DNA of 64,000 bases from Candidatus Villigracilaceae bacterium (GCA_026645935.1 JAPKMP010000001.1:1-64000); one strand, 5' to 3'. Shown: positions 22,651 through 31,902, counted from the first letter of the stretch. Numbers and translations: made by a program. The notes: a model not told the origin generated them from the sequence alone.

Positions 22651-24292
22651 CACCGCCCTCGCCTCCCGCGCCACGCGCTTTATCGAACTCCTGAAGCACA
22701 CGGGGGATTATCACGGCTTGCCGTTCACGCTCCTGCCCTGGGAGCGGAGCATCGTCAGCGACGTGTTCGGGACGATGAACGAGCGCGGACTGCGCCAGTA
22801 TCGCCACGTCTACATCGAGGTCCCGAAAAAGAACGGCAAGAGCGAACTACTCAGCGCCATCGCCTGCTATCACCTGTTCAACAAAGCCGAATCCAACGGC
22901 GAAATGTATTCCTGCGCAGGCGATAGGATGCAAGCCAGCATCATCTATGACACGGCGGTCGAGATGATCCTGCAAGACCCGGCGCTTTCCAAACTGGTGG
23001 ACAAAGGCAAGGTGAAGATCCGCGATAGTTACAAACTGATCGAGAACTCCATCACTGGCACGTCCTACAAAGTGCTATCTGCCGAGAGCTTCACGAAGCA
23101 TGGCTACCGACCAAGCATCGTCCTTTTTGACGAGCTCCACGTCCAACCCAACCGCGACCTGTGGGACACGATGACGAAAGGCTCGTTCCTGGCGCGCCGC
23201 CAGCCGCTGCTTTGGGTGATCACCACCGCAGGCGACGACCCGGATCGCGTCAGCATCGGGTGGGAAATCCATCAGAAAGCCGAGACCATTCTCGCCGCGA
23301 GGCGAAGCGGAGATAAGAGCAAGGACATCCCCGCCTGGTATCCGGTCATCTATTCCTACCAGGGCGAGGACATCTACAACGAGAAAAATTGGGCGCTGGC
23401 GAATCCGTCGCTGGGTCATAATTTGCGCGTCGAGGATTTACAGCAACTCGCCGCTGAAGCGAAACTTTCCCCCGCCGACGAGCGCACCTTCCGCTGGCTG
23501 AATCTCAACCAATGGATCACCACCAAGTTGACGACCTGGCTGCCGCTCGATCTCTTCGATTCGACAGACGCCTCAGACTGGACCCGCGCAGATTTGCTCG
23601 GCTATGAATGTTACATGGGCGGGGATTTTTCGACGACGACCGACCTCTCGGCGATCTGCCTGGTCTTCCCGCCTCAACCCGGACCCGCAGAGGGAAAGCC
23701 CGACCTGGAGGATTGGCGCGTGATCTGGGATTGCTGGATTCCCGCCGATACGATGCAGGAGCGCATCCGCGCGGATCATGTGCCTTATGACCAGTGGACG
23801 GCGCAGGGCTGGCTTCATGCGACCGATGGAAATGTAATAGACCATACCCTCATCCGCGACCGCATTCTAGAGCTGCATAAACTCTACAACGTGATCGAGT
23901 TCATTGCCGACCCGTCCTTTGCGACCATGCTGTTGACCGAGTTGCAACAGGAGGGCGTGAAGGTCGCGGAAGTCCCCGGCTACCTGCAAAGTTATAACAG
24001 CCTGACCGACCCGATGAATTATCTCGAAGTGCTGCTGCGCTCAAAGACCGGTGACGGCAAACCGCTCATGACGCATGAGGCGCATCCGGTGGCGCGCTGG
24101 TGCTTTGGCAATACCGCCATCCATAAGAATGGCAATGCGCAGATCAAATACGTGAAGGAGCATCGCGGCAAAAGCGAGGCGCGTATGAAACGGATAGACC
24201 TGACCGTCGCCTGGGTGCTGGCGATGATGCGCGCCCGCCACCACAACCAGGCTAAATCGGTTTACGAAGAGAGGGGGATTCGCAGGTTGTAA
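22643..24292 (+). CDS. terL: Terminase large subunit
   Basis: 549 aa. The ATPase has a deviant Walker A VPKKNGKSE (about 57-65) and Walker B LFDELH (about 151-156), then ITTAGD; the nuclease part carries GGDFSTTTDL (about 329) and ADPSFATML. This is the HK97/P27-partnered TerL family that packages DNA into proheads and cuts it. Overlaps the methylase gene by 8 bases. Confidence 0.93.
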   Translation: MFDTALASRATRFIELLKHTGDYHGLPFTLLPWERSIVSDVFGTMNERGLRQYRHVYIEVPKKNGKSELLSAIACYHLFNKAESNGEMYSCAGDRMQASIIYDTAVEMILQDPALSKLVDKGKVKIRDSYKLIENSITGTSYKVLSAESFTKHGYRPSIVLFDELHVQPNRDLWDTMTKGSFLARRQPLLWVITTAGDDPDRVSIGWEIHQKAETILAARRSGDKSKDIPAWYPVIYSYQGEDIYNEKNWALANPSLGHNLRVEDLQQLAAEAKLSPADERTFRWLNLNQWITTKLTTWLPLDLFDSTDASDWTRADLLGYECYMGGDFSTTTDLSAICLVFPPQPGPAEGKPDLEDWRVIWDCWIPADTMQERIRADHVPYDQWTAQGWLHATDGNVIDHTLIRDRILELHKLYNVIEFIADPSFATMLLTELQQEGVKVAEVPGYLQSYNSLTDPMNYLEVLLRSKTGDGKPLMTHEAHPVARWCFGNTAIHKNGNAQIKYVKEHRGKSEARMKRIDLTVAWVLAMMRARHHNQAKSVYEERGIRRL

Positions 24293-24333
24293 CTGAAATT
24301 TTGTTCTAAAATAGCTTTCATCATTTAATTCGT

Positions 24334-24362
24334 TTGACAATCCCCTTGCGAAGGCGTAAAAT
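24334..24362 (+). promoter_or_regulatory. Strong promoter TTGACA-17-TAAAAT
   Basis: A consensus -35 (24334-24339) and a near-consensus -10 (24357-24362) lie in the gap after terL. The predicted start near 24369 begins structured RNA B; read-through would also express the head genes. Confidence 0.8.
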
Positions 24363-24368
24363 AGAACA

Positions 24369-24479
24369 GAAATTCAAAACCGAATACATGGCTGTCGCGG
24401 CTGGTCCGCGGCGAAAAAAGAACCACCGGACTGATAGCCGCCCGGCAGAACTCGCAAGAGTCTGCTGGGCGGTTTTTTT
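24369..24479 (+). ncRNA. Structured RNA B, about 111 nt, homologue of RNA A
   Basis: From the promoter above to a terminator whose 11-bp stem (CCGCCCGGCAG with CTGCTGGGCGG, 24438-24472) has cap ACTC-GCAA-GAGT and a T7 tail. Upstream, GTCCG (24404 region) pairs with CGGAC before TGATAGCC. The core TGAT-N-GCC-CGGC...CTC-NCAA-GAG...GCTGGGC is shared with RNA A. A 111-nt RNA between head-gene modules with its own promoter and terminator is best read as a prophage sRNA. Confidence 0.7.
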
Positions 24480-24502
24480 GTTGCGAATTATCAAAGGATT
24501 TT

Positions 24503-24799
24503 ATGTCTGATCTTGTCCCCATCATCATCACCGCCATCGTTTCGCCGTTGACCCTCGAGGTCATCCGCTACTTGTTCTCGAAATCGAGCGAGCAAACGCG
24601 CACCGTCAATGCCAAGATCGAAGGACTCGAAAAGCGCGTGGATGAACTGAAGGACAAAAACTTCAGGCAGGCAATCGAGATCGAGGTATTCAAGGCACAG
24701 CTTGCCGAACGCGATCATCAAATGACAGAACGCGACAAGCTGATCGCCGAACTCAAGCAGGAAATTGACGAATTACGCAAAGATCGGACGGCATCGTGA
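24503..24799 (+). CDS. Membrane-anchored coiled-coil protein
   Basis: 98 aa: one N-terminal hydrophobic segment (about 4-24) then an almost continuous coiled coil with heptads (LEKRVDELKDKNFRQAIEIEVFKAQL). Such small proteins before portal genes often act in lysis control or as spanin/holin companions; here the role is unknown. Overlaps the next gene by 4 bases. Confidence 0.55.
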   Translation: MSDLVPIIITAIVSPLTLEVIRYLFSKSSEQTRTVNAKIEGLEKRVDELKDKNFRQAIEIEVFKAQLAERDHQMTERDKLIAELKQEIDELRKDRTAS

Positions 24800-25005
24800 A
24801 GACCAGAATCGAGCCTATTGACCGCAACGAAGTGACCTACTGGGTCGGGCTGGCGCTGCTCTTTGTCGGGCTGGCGATTCATGTTTCTGCTGCGACAGCC
24901 CTGATCGTGATTGGCGCCGTAATTATCGTCGAATCAATCATTACCTCCTACCTGGCAACCTGGCTGAGTCTGCGCGACCAGCCCGCCGTGAAGAAAGAGA
25001 ACTAA
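24796..25005 (+). CDS. Small two-segment membrane protein
   Basis: 69 aa, GTG start in overlap with the preceding stop. Two hydrophobic segments (about 15-34 and 36-56). Could be a holin or antiholin partner of 24503-24799 by size and place, not by recognised family. Its stop overlaps the portal start (TAATG). Confidence 0.5.
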   Translation: MKTRIEPIDRNEVTYWVGLALLFVGLAIHVSAATALIVIGAVIIVESIITSYLATWLSLRDQPAVKKEN

Positions 25006-26546
25006 TGCCGCTCAAGCCATCGATGGTGCAGCAGCGCTTCCACCCATCGCAAACTCCCCCGGAATGGTTCCGGCAATATGCCCTCGACATGGGCTGGGAG
25101 ACCAACTCCGGCGTGACCGTCAACCCCGACACCGCCATGCGTGTCACCGCCGCCCTGGCGTGCATCCGCATCATCGCCGACACCGAAGCCTCGCTGCCTT
25201 TTTTTACGTATCGCAACCTGCCGGACGGCGGCAAGGACAAAGCCCGCGATCACTATCTCTACCCGCTGCTGCATGACGAAGCCAACCCGGAGATGTCCGC
25301 CTTTACCTGGCGGCGCACCATGACCGCCCAGGTTGCCAGCCGCGGCAATGGATTGTCCGAGATCGAATACGACGGCGCCGGACGGGTAAAGGCGTTATGG
25401 CCGCTGATCACAGACAAGGTCCGCATGATGCGCGACAAGGTCTCGAAAAAACTCTATTACCTGGTCACGGTCCCGGACGGACATGAAGAACCGCTGCCTG
25501 CCCGCAACGTCCTGCATATCAAATGGCTCAGTCAGAACGGCTTATGGGCAGAGTCGCCGGTGCAGCTGGCGGGCGAATCTCTGGGCATCTCCCTGGCGGC
25601 GCAGGAATTCATGGCGCGTTTCTTCAGCAACGACGCCAGCCCGCGCGGCGCATTGGAGACCCCGAACGCGCTCAGCGACAAAGCCTATGACCGGCTCAAA
25701 GAGGATTTTATCGGGGAGCACGGCGGGCTGGACAAAAAGCACCGCTTCGCCATCCTCGAAGAGGGGCTGAAATTCAACCCCATCAGCCTCTCGCCGCAGG
25801 ACATTATGCTGCTCGACCTGATGCGCTTCGGCGTCGAGGATGTGGGCCGCGTCTGGGGCATCTCCTCCGACATGCTCAACCTGGCGGACAAAGCCGCCAC
25901 CTACGCCAGCGTCGAGCAGTTTGGCATCCGTTTCACCACTCACACCGTCCGCCCGTGGACCGTGAACTGGGATCAGGAATGCAATCGCACCCTGCTGACC
26001 AAAGCGGAGCGCGCCGAATATTTTTGTGAACACGATTTGAACGGCCTGCTGCGCGGCGACTATGCGGCGCGCACGGCGGGCTACAACAGCGGCATCACCA
26101 CCGGCTGGATGACCCGCAATGAGGCGCGCGCGTTCGAGAACATGAATCCCATCGAAGGACTCGATGAGCCGCTCGTGCAGTTGAACATGACCCCCGACCA
26201 GCAGCGCGCGATCATGCAGCCGATCTATCAGGACATCTTCCAGCGCATCGCCCGCCGCGAACAGCATGATGTGGAGTCCGCCGAGAAACGCTTCAAAACG
26301 GACGTTGCGGATTTCGCGGCATGGCGCGGCAGTTTCTACGCCGACGATCACCGCAGGTTCGTCGCCATGCAGTTGGCGCCTGCTTTGAAAGCCCACGCCG
26401 CCCTGCGGCAGGAGTCGTTGATCGGCGCGGAGATCGACGACCTGGCGGAAGACCTGGCAGGCAAATACTGCGAAGATGCCCTGCGCGGCAAGCCTGACCT
26501 GGCGCGTGTATGGATCAGGCAATTATCGGAACGGAGTGAAGCATGA
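25005..26546 (+). CDS. Portal protein, HK97 family
   Basis: 513 aa. Typical HK97-portal landmarks: VTAALACIRIIADTEASLPF near residue 45, LLHDEANPEMSAFTWRRTM, NVLHIKWLS and GVEDVGRVWGISSDML...ATYASVEQF in the clip/wing region. It forms the dodecameric DNA entry channel. The C-terminal 90 residues extend beyond the usual core. Overlaps the protease gene by 4 bases. Confidence 0.92.
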   Translation: MPLKPSMVQQRFHPSQTPPEWFRQYALDMGWETNSGVTVNPDTAMRVTAALACIRIIADTEASLPFFTYRNLPDGGKDKARDHYLYPLLHDEANPEMSAFTWRRTMTAQVASRGNGLSEIEYDGAGRVKALWPLITDKVRMMRDKVSKKLYYLVTVPDGHEEPLPARNVLHIKWLSQNGLWAESPVQLAGESLGISLAAQEFMARFFSNDASPRGALETPNALSDKAYDRLKEDFIGEHGGLDKKHRFAILEEGLKFNPISLSPQDIMLLDLMRFGVEDVGRVWGISSDMLNLADKAATYASVEQFGIRFTTHTVRPWTVNWDQECNRTLLTKAERAEYFCEHDLNGLLRGDYAARTAGYNSGITTGWMTRNEARAFENMNPIEGLDEPLVQLNMTPDQQRAIMQPIYQDIFQRIARREQHDVESAEKRFKTDVADFAAWRGSFYADDHRRFVAMQLAPALKAHAALRQESLIGAEIDDLAEDLAGKYCEDALRGKPDLARVWIRQLSERSEA

Positions 26547-27211
26547 ACAATATCGAAAAACGATTTCTCGACCTGATGCCCGAAGCCGTCACCGGCGAAG
26601 GCGGCATTCCGATCATCCGCGGCACATCGCCGGTCTTCAATGCCATCAGCGAAGTATTGGTGGATGCCGAGATGGGACCCTTCCGCGAAGTGATCGAACC
26701 GACCGCGCTCGATGCGCTGTTTGCCAAAGGCACGCCCGATACGCGCGGGCGAATGGATCATAAGATCGTGCTGGGGCGTACCAAGAACAACACGCTCGTC
26801 CTGCAAAAGACCGAAAAAGGCATCGAGTATGACATCTTCGTCAATGCGGCGGATACCGAGGCGATGGACGCCTACCGCAAGGTGCAGCGCGGCGACGTGG
26901 ACGGCGCCTCATTCATGTTCACGGTCGCGCCGGGCGGCGAGACTTGGGAAATGCAAGACGACATCCCCCTGCGCCGAGTGAAAGAAATTGACCAGCTGAT
27001 GGACGTGGGACCCGTAACCTATCCCGCGTATCCGCAGGCGAGCGCGAACGCTCGCAGCAAAATTATCGAATTGCGTCAACAGCAGAACGAAATGACCGAA
27101 CCAGAAGGCGAGGTCATTGAGAGTCCAGAATCTGACCAGAAGGCGGAGCAGGACGCTCATACATTGCAGTTGATGGCAATGGAAATCGAACTCGACCAAA
27201 CCAAGGAGTAA
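26543..27211 (+). CDS. Prohead maturation protease, HK97 family (S78)
   Basis: 222 aa. The N-terminal 160 residues hold the herpesvirus-like serine protease fold with the likely catalytic His in MDHKIVLGRT (about 72-80) and Ser in DGASFMF (about 119-125). The tail is Glu/Gln-rich and may be scaffolding or self-cleaved. It would trim the N-terminal delta domain of the capsid protein coded next. Confidence 0.9.
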   Translation: MNNIEKRFLDLMPEAVTGEGGIPIIRGTSPVFNAISEVLVDAEMGPFREVIEPTALDALFAKGTPDTRGRMDHKIVLGRTKNNTLVLQKTEKGIEYDIFVNAADTEAMDAYRKVQRGDVDGASFMFTVAPGGETWEMQDDIPLRRVKEIDQLMDVGPVTYPAYPQASANARSKIIELRQQQNEMTEPEGEVIESPESDQKAEQDAHTLQLMAMEIELDQTKE

Positions 27212-27217
27212 AAAGCA

Positions 27218-28513
27218 ATGACTGAAATTCGCGAACTCAAGCAACAGAAAGTCGCGCTCTTCAACCAGGCGAAAGCGATCAAGGACGCCGCCGATAAGGA
27301 AAAGCGCGCCATGACCCAGGAGGAGCAGAACAACTGGAATGCGGTCATGGACAAATGGACCGCGCTCAAAAAGGACATTGACGAGCGCGAGCAGCTCGCC
27401 GCGATGGAGTCGGATATCAAGACCGGCGAAGGGCGCGCGATCCATGCAGACCCTGGAGAAGGCGAAGGGCGCGCCAAAGGCTTGGATATTTCCAGGTTCC
27501 CCGCCCGCTACCAGCCCGCCATGCGCGAACTGCAGCAGCGCGGCGACTTCCGCATGAAGCCGGAATACGCGGGCGTGATGGATGACTTCCTGCGCGACGG
27601 CATCCTGCCGAACGTCAACAAGCGCGACTTGCAGCTTACCGAGGGACCCAAAGGCGGTTATATCGCGCCTCCTCCGCAGTTCGTGGCGGGCTTGCTCATG
27701 GCGATGGATGCCGATCTGTTCTTCCGCCAGCCCGGCTGGGCGACCGTCATCACCCTCAATTCGACCGAGGGCTACATGGCTTCGCTGGACGCCGATCCCG
27801 ACGACGGCGAATGGACGACCGAGGTCAGGGAATTGACCGACGACGAGACGATGGAATTCGGTCAGCGCGAGTTGAAACCGACCCGCCTCGCCAAGGGCAT
27901 CAAACTCTCCAACGACTTGCTGCGCCTGGCTCCCGCCGCCGAAGACATCGCCCTCGACCGCCTGCGCTACAAGTTCGGCGTGACCGCCGAAAAAGCGTTC
28001 TTCACCGGCACCGGCGCGAAGCAGCCGCTGGGCGTCTATACCGCTTCGAACGACGGCATCCCGACCACCCGCGACGTATCCACAGGCAACACCACCACCG
28101 CGATCACGCTCGCAGGTCTGACCAACGCCAAATATTCGTTGAAAAACAAATACTGGCGCGAGGCGAAATGGGTCTTCCACCAGGACGCGGTCAAGCAGCT
28201 CGCCGCCATCGAAGACGCGGACGGCTACCCGATCCTCAGTGAATCGGTCGCCGCTGGCGAACCGGATACCCTGCGCGGCATTCCGTATTACATGAGCGAG
28301 TTCAATCCGAACACGTTCACCGCCAGCCAGTACGTTGGCATTCTCGGCGCGTTCCGCTACTACCACATCGCCGACAGCCTGACCATGACCATCCAGCGCC
28401 TGGTCGAGTTGTATTCACGCACCAACCAGATCGGCTTCCATGCCAATATGTACACGGACGGGATGCCCGTCCTCGCCGAGGCGTTTGCGCGCGTGAAGTT
28501 GGCGGCTGCCTAA
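27218..28513 (+). CDS. Major capsid protein, HK97 fold
   Basis: 431 aa. Residues 1-100 form a charged coiled-coil delta/scaffold domain removed on maturation. The rest has HK97 capsid features: LTEGPKGGYIAPP, GEWTTEVRELTDDETM (E-loop region), KLSNDLLRLAP, GTGAKQPLGVY and a C-terminal TDGMPVLAEAFARVKL. Forms the icosahedral shell. A hairpin follows the gene. Confidence 0.93.
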   Translation: MTEIRELKQQKVALFNQAKAIKDAADKEKRAMTQEEQNNWNAVMDKWTALKKDIDEREQLAAMESDIKTGEGRAIHADPGEGEGRAKGLDISRFPARYQPAMRELQQRGDFRMKPEYAGVMDDFLRDGILPNVNKRDLQLTEGPKGGYIAPPPQFVAGLLMAMDADLFFRQPGWATVITLNSTEGYMASLDADPDDGEWTTEVRELTDDETMEFGQRELKPTRLAKGIKLSNDLLRLAPAAEDIALDRLRYKFGVTAEKAFFTGTGAKQPLGVYTASNDGIPTTRDVSTGNTTTAITLAGLTNAKYSLKNKYWREAKWVFHQDAVKQLAAIEDADGYPILSESVAAGEPDTLRGIPYYMSEFNPNTFTASQYVGILGAFRYYHIADSLTMTIQRLVELYSRTNQIGFHANMYTDGMPVLAEAFARVKLAAA

Positions 28514-28524
28514 GTCGAATCTCT

Positions 28525-28550
28525 CCCAGTCATACTTTAGTGTGACTGGG
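28525..28550 (+). terminator. Hairpin after the major capsid gene
   Basis: CCCAGTCATAC and GTGTGACTGGG form an 11-bp stem with a TTTA loop. The T-rich run is weak and 8 bases away, so it probably dampens rather than stops transcription, or stabilises the capsid mRNA 3' end. Confidence 0.5.
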
Positions 28551-28580
28551 GATGATCCACTTTTCAACAAGGAGTAAACC

Positions 28581-28994
28581 ATGTACGACCTTCATAACGA
28601 TGTCAAATATTCCCGCGCTGTCTCCCCTGCGGCAGCCACCACCGACAACACCGCCTGGACGACCCAGATCCTCGACACCGCCAACTTCTTCCACAACGAA
28701 CTGGTTCTCGCGCTCGGCGCGTTTGCCGATGCGGATGCAACGTTCGCCGTTTTGATGCAGGAAGGCGACGCCTCCGACCTCAGCGACGCCTCCAACGTCG
28801 CCGACGAAGACCTACTCGGCACCGAAGCCGAAGCGGGTTTCCAGTTCGACGACGACAACGAGACCCGCAAGATCGGCTATATCGGCACCAAACGCTACAT
28901 CCGCGCCACCATCACCCCGACCGGGAACACCGGCAACGCCTTCCTCTCCGCCGTCTGGGCGCAGGCGGGCGCGCGCAAAGCCCCGATCGCGTAG
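28581..28994 (+). CDS. Capsid-associated or decoration-type protein
   Basis: 137 aa. The sequence is beta-rich with LVLALGAFADADATFAVLMQEGD, LLGTEAEAGFQFDDDNETRKIGYIG and ATITPTGNTG, a pattern I have seen in proteins coded directly after phage capsid genes. A decoration or head-stabilising role is inferred from place and predicted beta structure. Confidence 0.6.
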   Translation: MYDLHNDVKYSRAVSPAAATTDNTAWTTQILDTANFFHNELVLALGAFADADATFAVLMQEGDASDLSDASNVADEDLLGTEAEAGFQFDDDNETRKIGYIGTKRYIRATITPTGNTGNAFLSAVWAQAGARKAPIA

Positions 28995-29001
28995 GTGAGC
29001 C

Positions 29002-29253
29002 ATGAAGATCAAGATGCTCACCCTCATGGCGGGACCGGACGGCGTGCGCCAGCCCGGCAGGGTCTATGACCTGCCGCCCGCCGAAGCCGCGGCGTTGATC
29101 GAAGCCGGGGCTGCCGAAAAGGTTGAAGCCAAACCGGTCGCCTCCGCGCCGCGCACGGCGTCCCGCAAAGGCGGACGCACCGGCGACAAACCGGACGCGG
29201 GCGCCGACCCGGCGACCCTGTCCGACGCCGACCCGCAGGAGTCCCAGGCGTAA
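29002..29253 (+). CDS. Small head-module protein with KOW-like start
   Basis: 83 aa. The first 40 residues (GPDGVRQPGRVYDLPPAEAAALIEAGAAE) resemble the short beta-hairpin proteins found between capsid and connector genes; the rest is Ala/Pro/Asp-rich and unstructured. Role unknown. Confidence 0.5.
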   Translation: MKIKMLTLMAGPDGVRQPGRVYDLPPAEAAALIEAGAAEKVEAKPVASAPRTASRKGGRTGDKPDAGADPATLSDADPQESQA

Positions 29254-29273
29254 CTGGCATCGCCTGAATCCAC

Positions 29274-29310
29274 GTGGGGCGGGCTGACCTACCTTCCCAG
29301 CCCGCCCCAC
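29274..29310 (+). terminator. GC-rich 13-bp hairpin
   Basis: GTGGGGCGGGCTG pairs perfectly with CAGCCCGCCCCAC around an 11-base loop. No T-tract, so a processing or stability element is more likely than a terminator. Confidence 0.5.
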
Positions 29311-29331
29311 ACCCATCGAGACCCGACTGAT

Positions 29332-29874
29332 ATGAACCTGACCGTCGTCACCCCGCCTGTTGAAGAACCCGTTTCTGTGGCAACAGCCAAGGCGCATCTG
29401 CGCGTGGATACCTCCGCCGACGATGCGCTGATCGGCGTGTACCTGTCCGCCGCGCGCGAACTGGGCGAAGGCTTGGCGCGTCGTGCGTTCGTGACGCAGT
29501 CCCTGCGCCTGGTGCTGGATGAGTTCCCTGCCAGCCTGATCCTGAAACTGCCGCGCCCGCCGCTGCAGTCGGTCGAGGAGATTACCTACCTCGACGAGGA
29601 CGGCATTGGGCACGCCTGGACGGATTTCACGGTGGACGCCCGCAGCGAACCGGGCAGGGTCATCTTTCACAGCCTGCCCACTGACAGCCTGCTCGAGTCC
29701 GGCGCGGTCGCGGTCGAATTCACCGCGGGCTATGGCGATGCCGCAGATGTGCCGGGCGTGTTCGTGCAAGCAATCCTGCAAACCGTGGCGAACTGGTACG
29801 AGTTTCGTGAAATAGGCGATGTGCCAGCCAGCGCGAAGAAGCTGCTGATGTCTGACCGCGGGAGTTGGTTCTGA
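29332..29874 (+). CDS. Head-tail connector (gp6/phiE125 gp8 type)
   Basis: 180 aa. The pattern VATAKAHLRVDTSADDALIGVYLSAARE, followed by strands and FVQAILQTVANWYEFRE, is the gp6-like connector domain that docks under the portal. Ends in overlap (TGATGG) with the next gene. Confidence 0.8.
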   Translation: MNLTVVTPPVEEPVSVATAKAHLRVDTSADDALIGVYLSAARELGEGLARRAFVTQSLRLVLDEFPASLILKLPRPPLQSVEEITYLDEDGIGHAWTDFTVDARSEPGRVIFHSLPTDSLLESGAVAVEFTAGYGDAADVPGVFVQAILQTVANWYEFREIGDVPASAKKLLMSDRGSWF

Positions 29875-30230
29875 TGGCTGGCGTTGATATCAAAATCGCT
29901 GACATGCGCGATCGCATCACCTTCCAGCAGCCGACCATCAGCAAGGCGGCAAGCGGCGCGCAGACGGAGTCCTATGCCAACGTGCCGACCAACCCGACCG
30001 TCTGGGCGCAGATCGTCTGGGATCACGGGCAGAACGTTGTGGTCGCGACCGACGCCGAACGCTCGGAACAGCGCGGCACGGTCACGATCCGCTATCGCAG
30101 CGACGTGTCGGATAAATGGCAGGTACTGGTGGACGGCAGCGCCTACAAGATCATCTCGCCGCCCGATCACGTCCGCGGGCTGAACCGCTGGACCGTCTTC
30201 CGCATCGAGCGCATCGAAGGTACCGTGTAA
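29874..30230 (+). CDS. Head closure / head-tail adaptor protein
   Basis: 118 aa from ATG 29874. Starts with MRDRITFQQP and contains TNPTVWAQIVWDHG and GTVTIRYRSDVS...WQVLVDGSAYKI, the head-tail joining (SPP1 gp16-like) beta-barrel pattern. Overlap of one base with the next gene. Confidence 0.78.
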   Translation: MAGVDIKIADMRDRITFQQPTISKAASGAQTESYANVPTNPTVWAQIVWDHGQNVVVATDAERSEQRGTVTIRYRSDVSDKWQVLVDGSAYKIISPPDHVRGLNRWTVFRIERIEGTV

Positions 30231-30631
30231 TGAAAACAGCCTTTCAGATAACAGGTCTCGAAGAATACCTGGACGCGCTCCAACGTGCTGGCGAAGATAT
30301 TGATCAAATCTCCCGCGAGGCGCTAAAGGAAGCCAGTGAAATCCTCGTCGCCGATATGAAGCGGCGCGTGCCTGTGGATACAGGCAACTTGCTCAACCAC
30401 ATCACGATCAAAGTCCCATCTGCGCCCGGTCATTACAACTACCGCGAGATTGGCATTATCTATGACTTGGCGTACACGGACAAGAAAACATCCATCCAGG
30501 CGCGCGCGGTTGAGTTTGGCTCGGTTCGCATGAAGGCTCGACCGTTCATCCGCCCGGCGATTTCTGCAAACCGTTCGCGGATACTGGAAATCTTCCGCCG
30601 CTCGTTGAAATCCAAAGATTTGATTGACTGA
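30230..30631 (+). CDS. HK97 gp10-like minor head/tail component
   Basis: 133 aa from ATG 30230. N-terminal helix GLEEYLDALQRAGEDI, then VDTGNLLNHITIK and VEFGSVRMKARPFIRPAI, all standard marks of the HK97 gp10 family between closure and tail-terminator proteins. Overlaps neighbours by one base on both sides. Confidence 0.82.
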   Translation: MKTAFQITGLEEYLDALQRAGEDIDQISREALKEASEILVADMKRRVPVDTGNLLNHITIKVPSAPGHYNYREIGIIYDLAYTDKKTSIQARAVEFGSVRMKARPFIRPAISANRSRILEIFRRSLKSKDLID

Positions 30632-30975
30632 TGGCTACCATCTTCGAACTCGTCGAGACGGCTTTGGGAACGATCAGCCCTGCTGAGACGTTCTCGCTTG
30701 CGCCATACAAAGGCTCTCTGCCAAACCGCTTCATCGTGCATCAACTGATTGCTTCGCCCCCGGAACAACACGCGGATGGAAACGAAACCGAACGATCATA
30801 CCTCGTGCAGGTCACAATCTGGGACAAGGCAGGTGTTCCATCAGAGTCTGGCATAGATACCGCCATGCTCGCCGCAGGTTTTATGAAAGGCAACATTGTC
30901 CTACTTCCGCAGGACCCGCAAACGCATCACTACGGGCTGGCGGTTGACTATATGTACCTAGAATCAAAGGAGTAA
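30631..30975 (+). CDS. Tail terminator-like protein
   Basis: 114 aa. Size, place between gp10-like and major tail genes, and strands such as ERSYLVQVTIWDKA fit a tail-terminator/tail-completion (gpU-like) protein. No strict motif exists for the family. Confidence 0.6.
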   Translation: MATIFELVETALGTISPAETFSLAPYKGSLPNRFIVHQLIASPPEQHADGNETERSYLVQVTIWDKAGVPSESGIDTAMLAAGFMKGNIVLLPQDPQTHHYGLAVDYMYLESKE

Positions 30976-30978
30976 CCC

Positions 30979-31896
30979 ATGACCAAACAATACAGTGTCG
31001 TCGGTGTGGACAGCGTCTACTACGCGCTCGTCACCCAGGACGACGAAAACGGATATGTTGCGGGAACCCCGCAGCAGCTCAGCCAGGCGATGGAAATCAA
31101 AGGCACGCCCGCCGCTGCCAGTGAGACCCAGTTTGCCGACAACATGGAGCATGACATCGTGACCGTCGAAGGTCCGACCACGCTCGAGATGATCGTCCCG
31201 AATGTTGCCGAGGAAGTTCTCGCTGAATTACTCGGCGCGGTTTACGACTCGGCGACCGGGCGCATCTTCGACGATGCCAACCCGACTGAAGCGCCGTACT
31301 TCGCGCTCGGCTACCGCTTCAAGAAGCGCAACGGCTCATACCGTTACCGCTGGTATTTGAAATGCCGCGCCGAAAAGCCGATGGAAGAAGGCGTGAGCGA
31401 GAGCGACAAGGTCAATCTCAAGACCACCACGCTCAAGGTGACCGCGGTCAAGACCGCCTATCAGTTCGACCTGCTCGGCGACGGCTCGCGCATGTCGGGA
31501 GTCAAGCGCGTGCATGGCGACGAAGACCTCGCCGGTTTTGACGGCGCGACCTGGTTCGACGCCGTACAGCAGCCCTCCGCTGGCACGCCGGGCGCGTTCA
31601 CGCTCACGCCGGTTCCCGCCGATGGCGCGAGTGGAGTCGTGGTCTCCTCGAACATGACCCTTACCTTCAGCAATCCCCTGGCAGGCGGACGCGAAGCCGG
31701 TATCACGCTCATCAACCTGGACACCCAGGCGCCGGTCGCAGTCGCTCGCACGATCAACGCCGCGCGGACGGTTGTCACACTCAACCCGGACAGCAACCTC
31801 TCCGCCTCGACCGATTACGCGATCATCGTTCACGATGTCGTGGATATTCACGGTCAGGCGCTGACCGACGCGGTGTACAACTTCACCACAGCGTAG
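30979..31896 (+). CDS. Major tail tube protein with C-terminal Ig-like domain
   Basis: 305 aa. Residues 1-205 match phi13-type major tail proteins (GVDSVYYALVTQDDENGYVAGTP early; ALGYRFKKRNGSYRYRWYL). Residues about 207-305 (LTPVPADGASGVVVSSNMTLTFSNPL to VYNFTTA) form a bacterial Ig-like (SbsA-type) domain, which would decorate the tail tube surface and may bind host carbohydrates. Confidence 0.82.
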   Translation: MTKQYSVVGVDSVYYALVTQDDENGYVAGTPQQLSQAMEIKGTPAAASETQFADNMEHDIVTVEGPTTLEMIVPNVAEEVLAELLGAVYDSATGRIFDDANPTEAPYFALGYRFKKRNGSYRYRWYLKCRAEKPMEEGVSESDKVNLKTTTLKVTAVKTAYQFDLLGDGSRMSGVKRVHGDEDLAGFDGATWFDAVQQPSAGTPGAFTLTPVPADGASGVVVSSNMTLTFSNPLAGGREAGITLINLDTQAPVAVARTINAARTVVTLNPDSNLSASTDYAIIVHDVVDIHGQALTDAVYNFTTA

Positions 31897-31902
31897 TAAC
31901 GG

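Noticed and set aside
24421-24440. CTGATA in RNA B as part of a hammerhead ribozyme
   Set aside because: The hammerhead core needs CUGANGA and a GAAA partner; neither is complete. Twister-type conserved bases are also missing.
26909-28366. A 485-codon minus-strand frame
   Set aside because: Shadow of the prohead protease and capsid genes.
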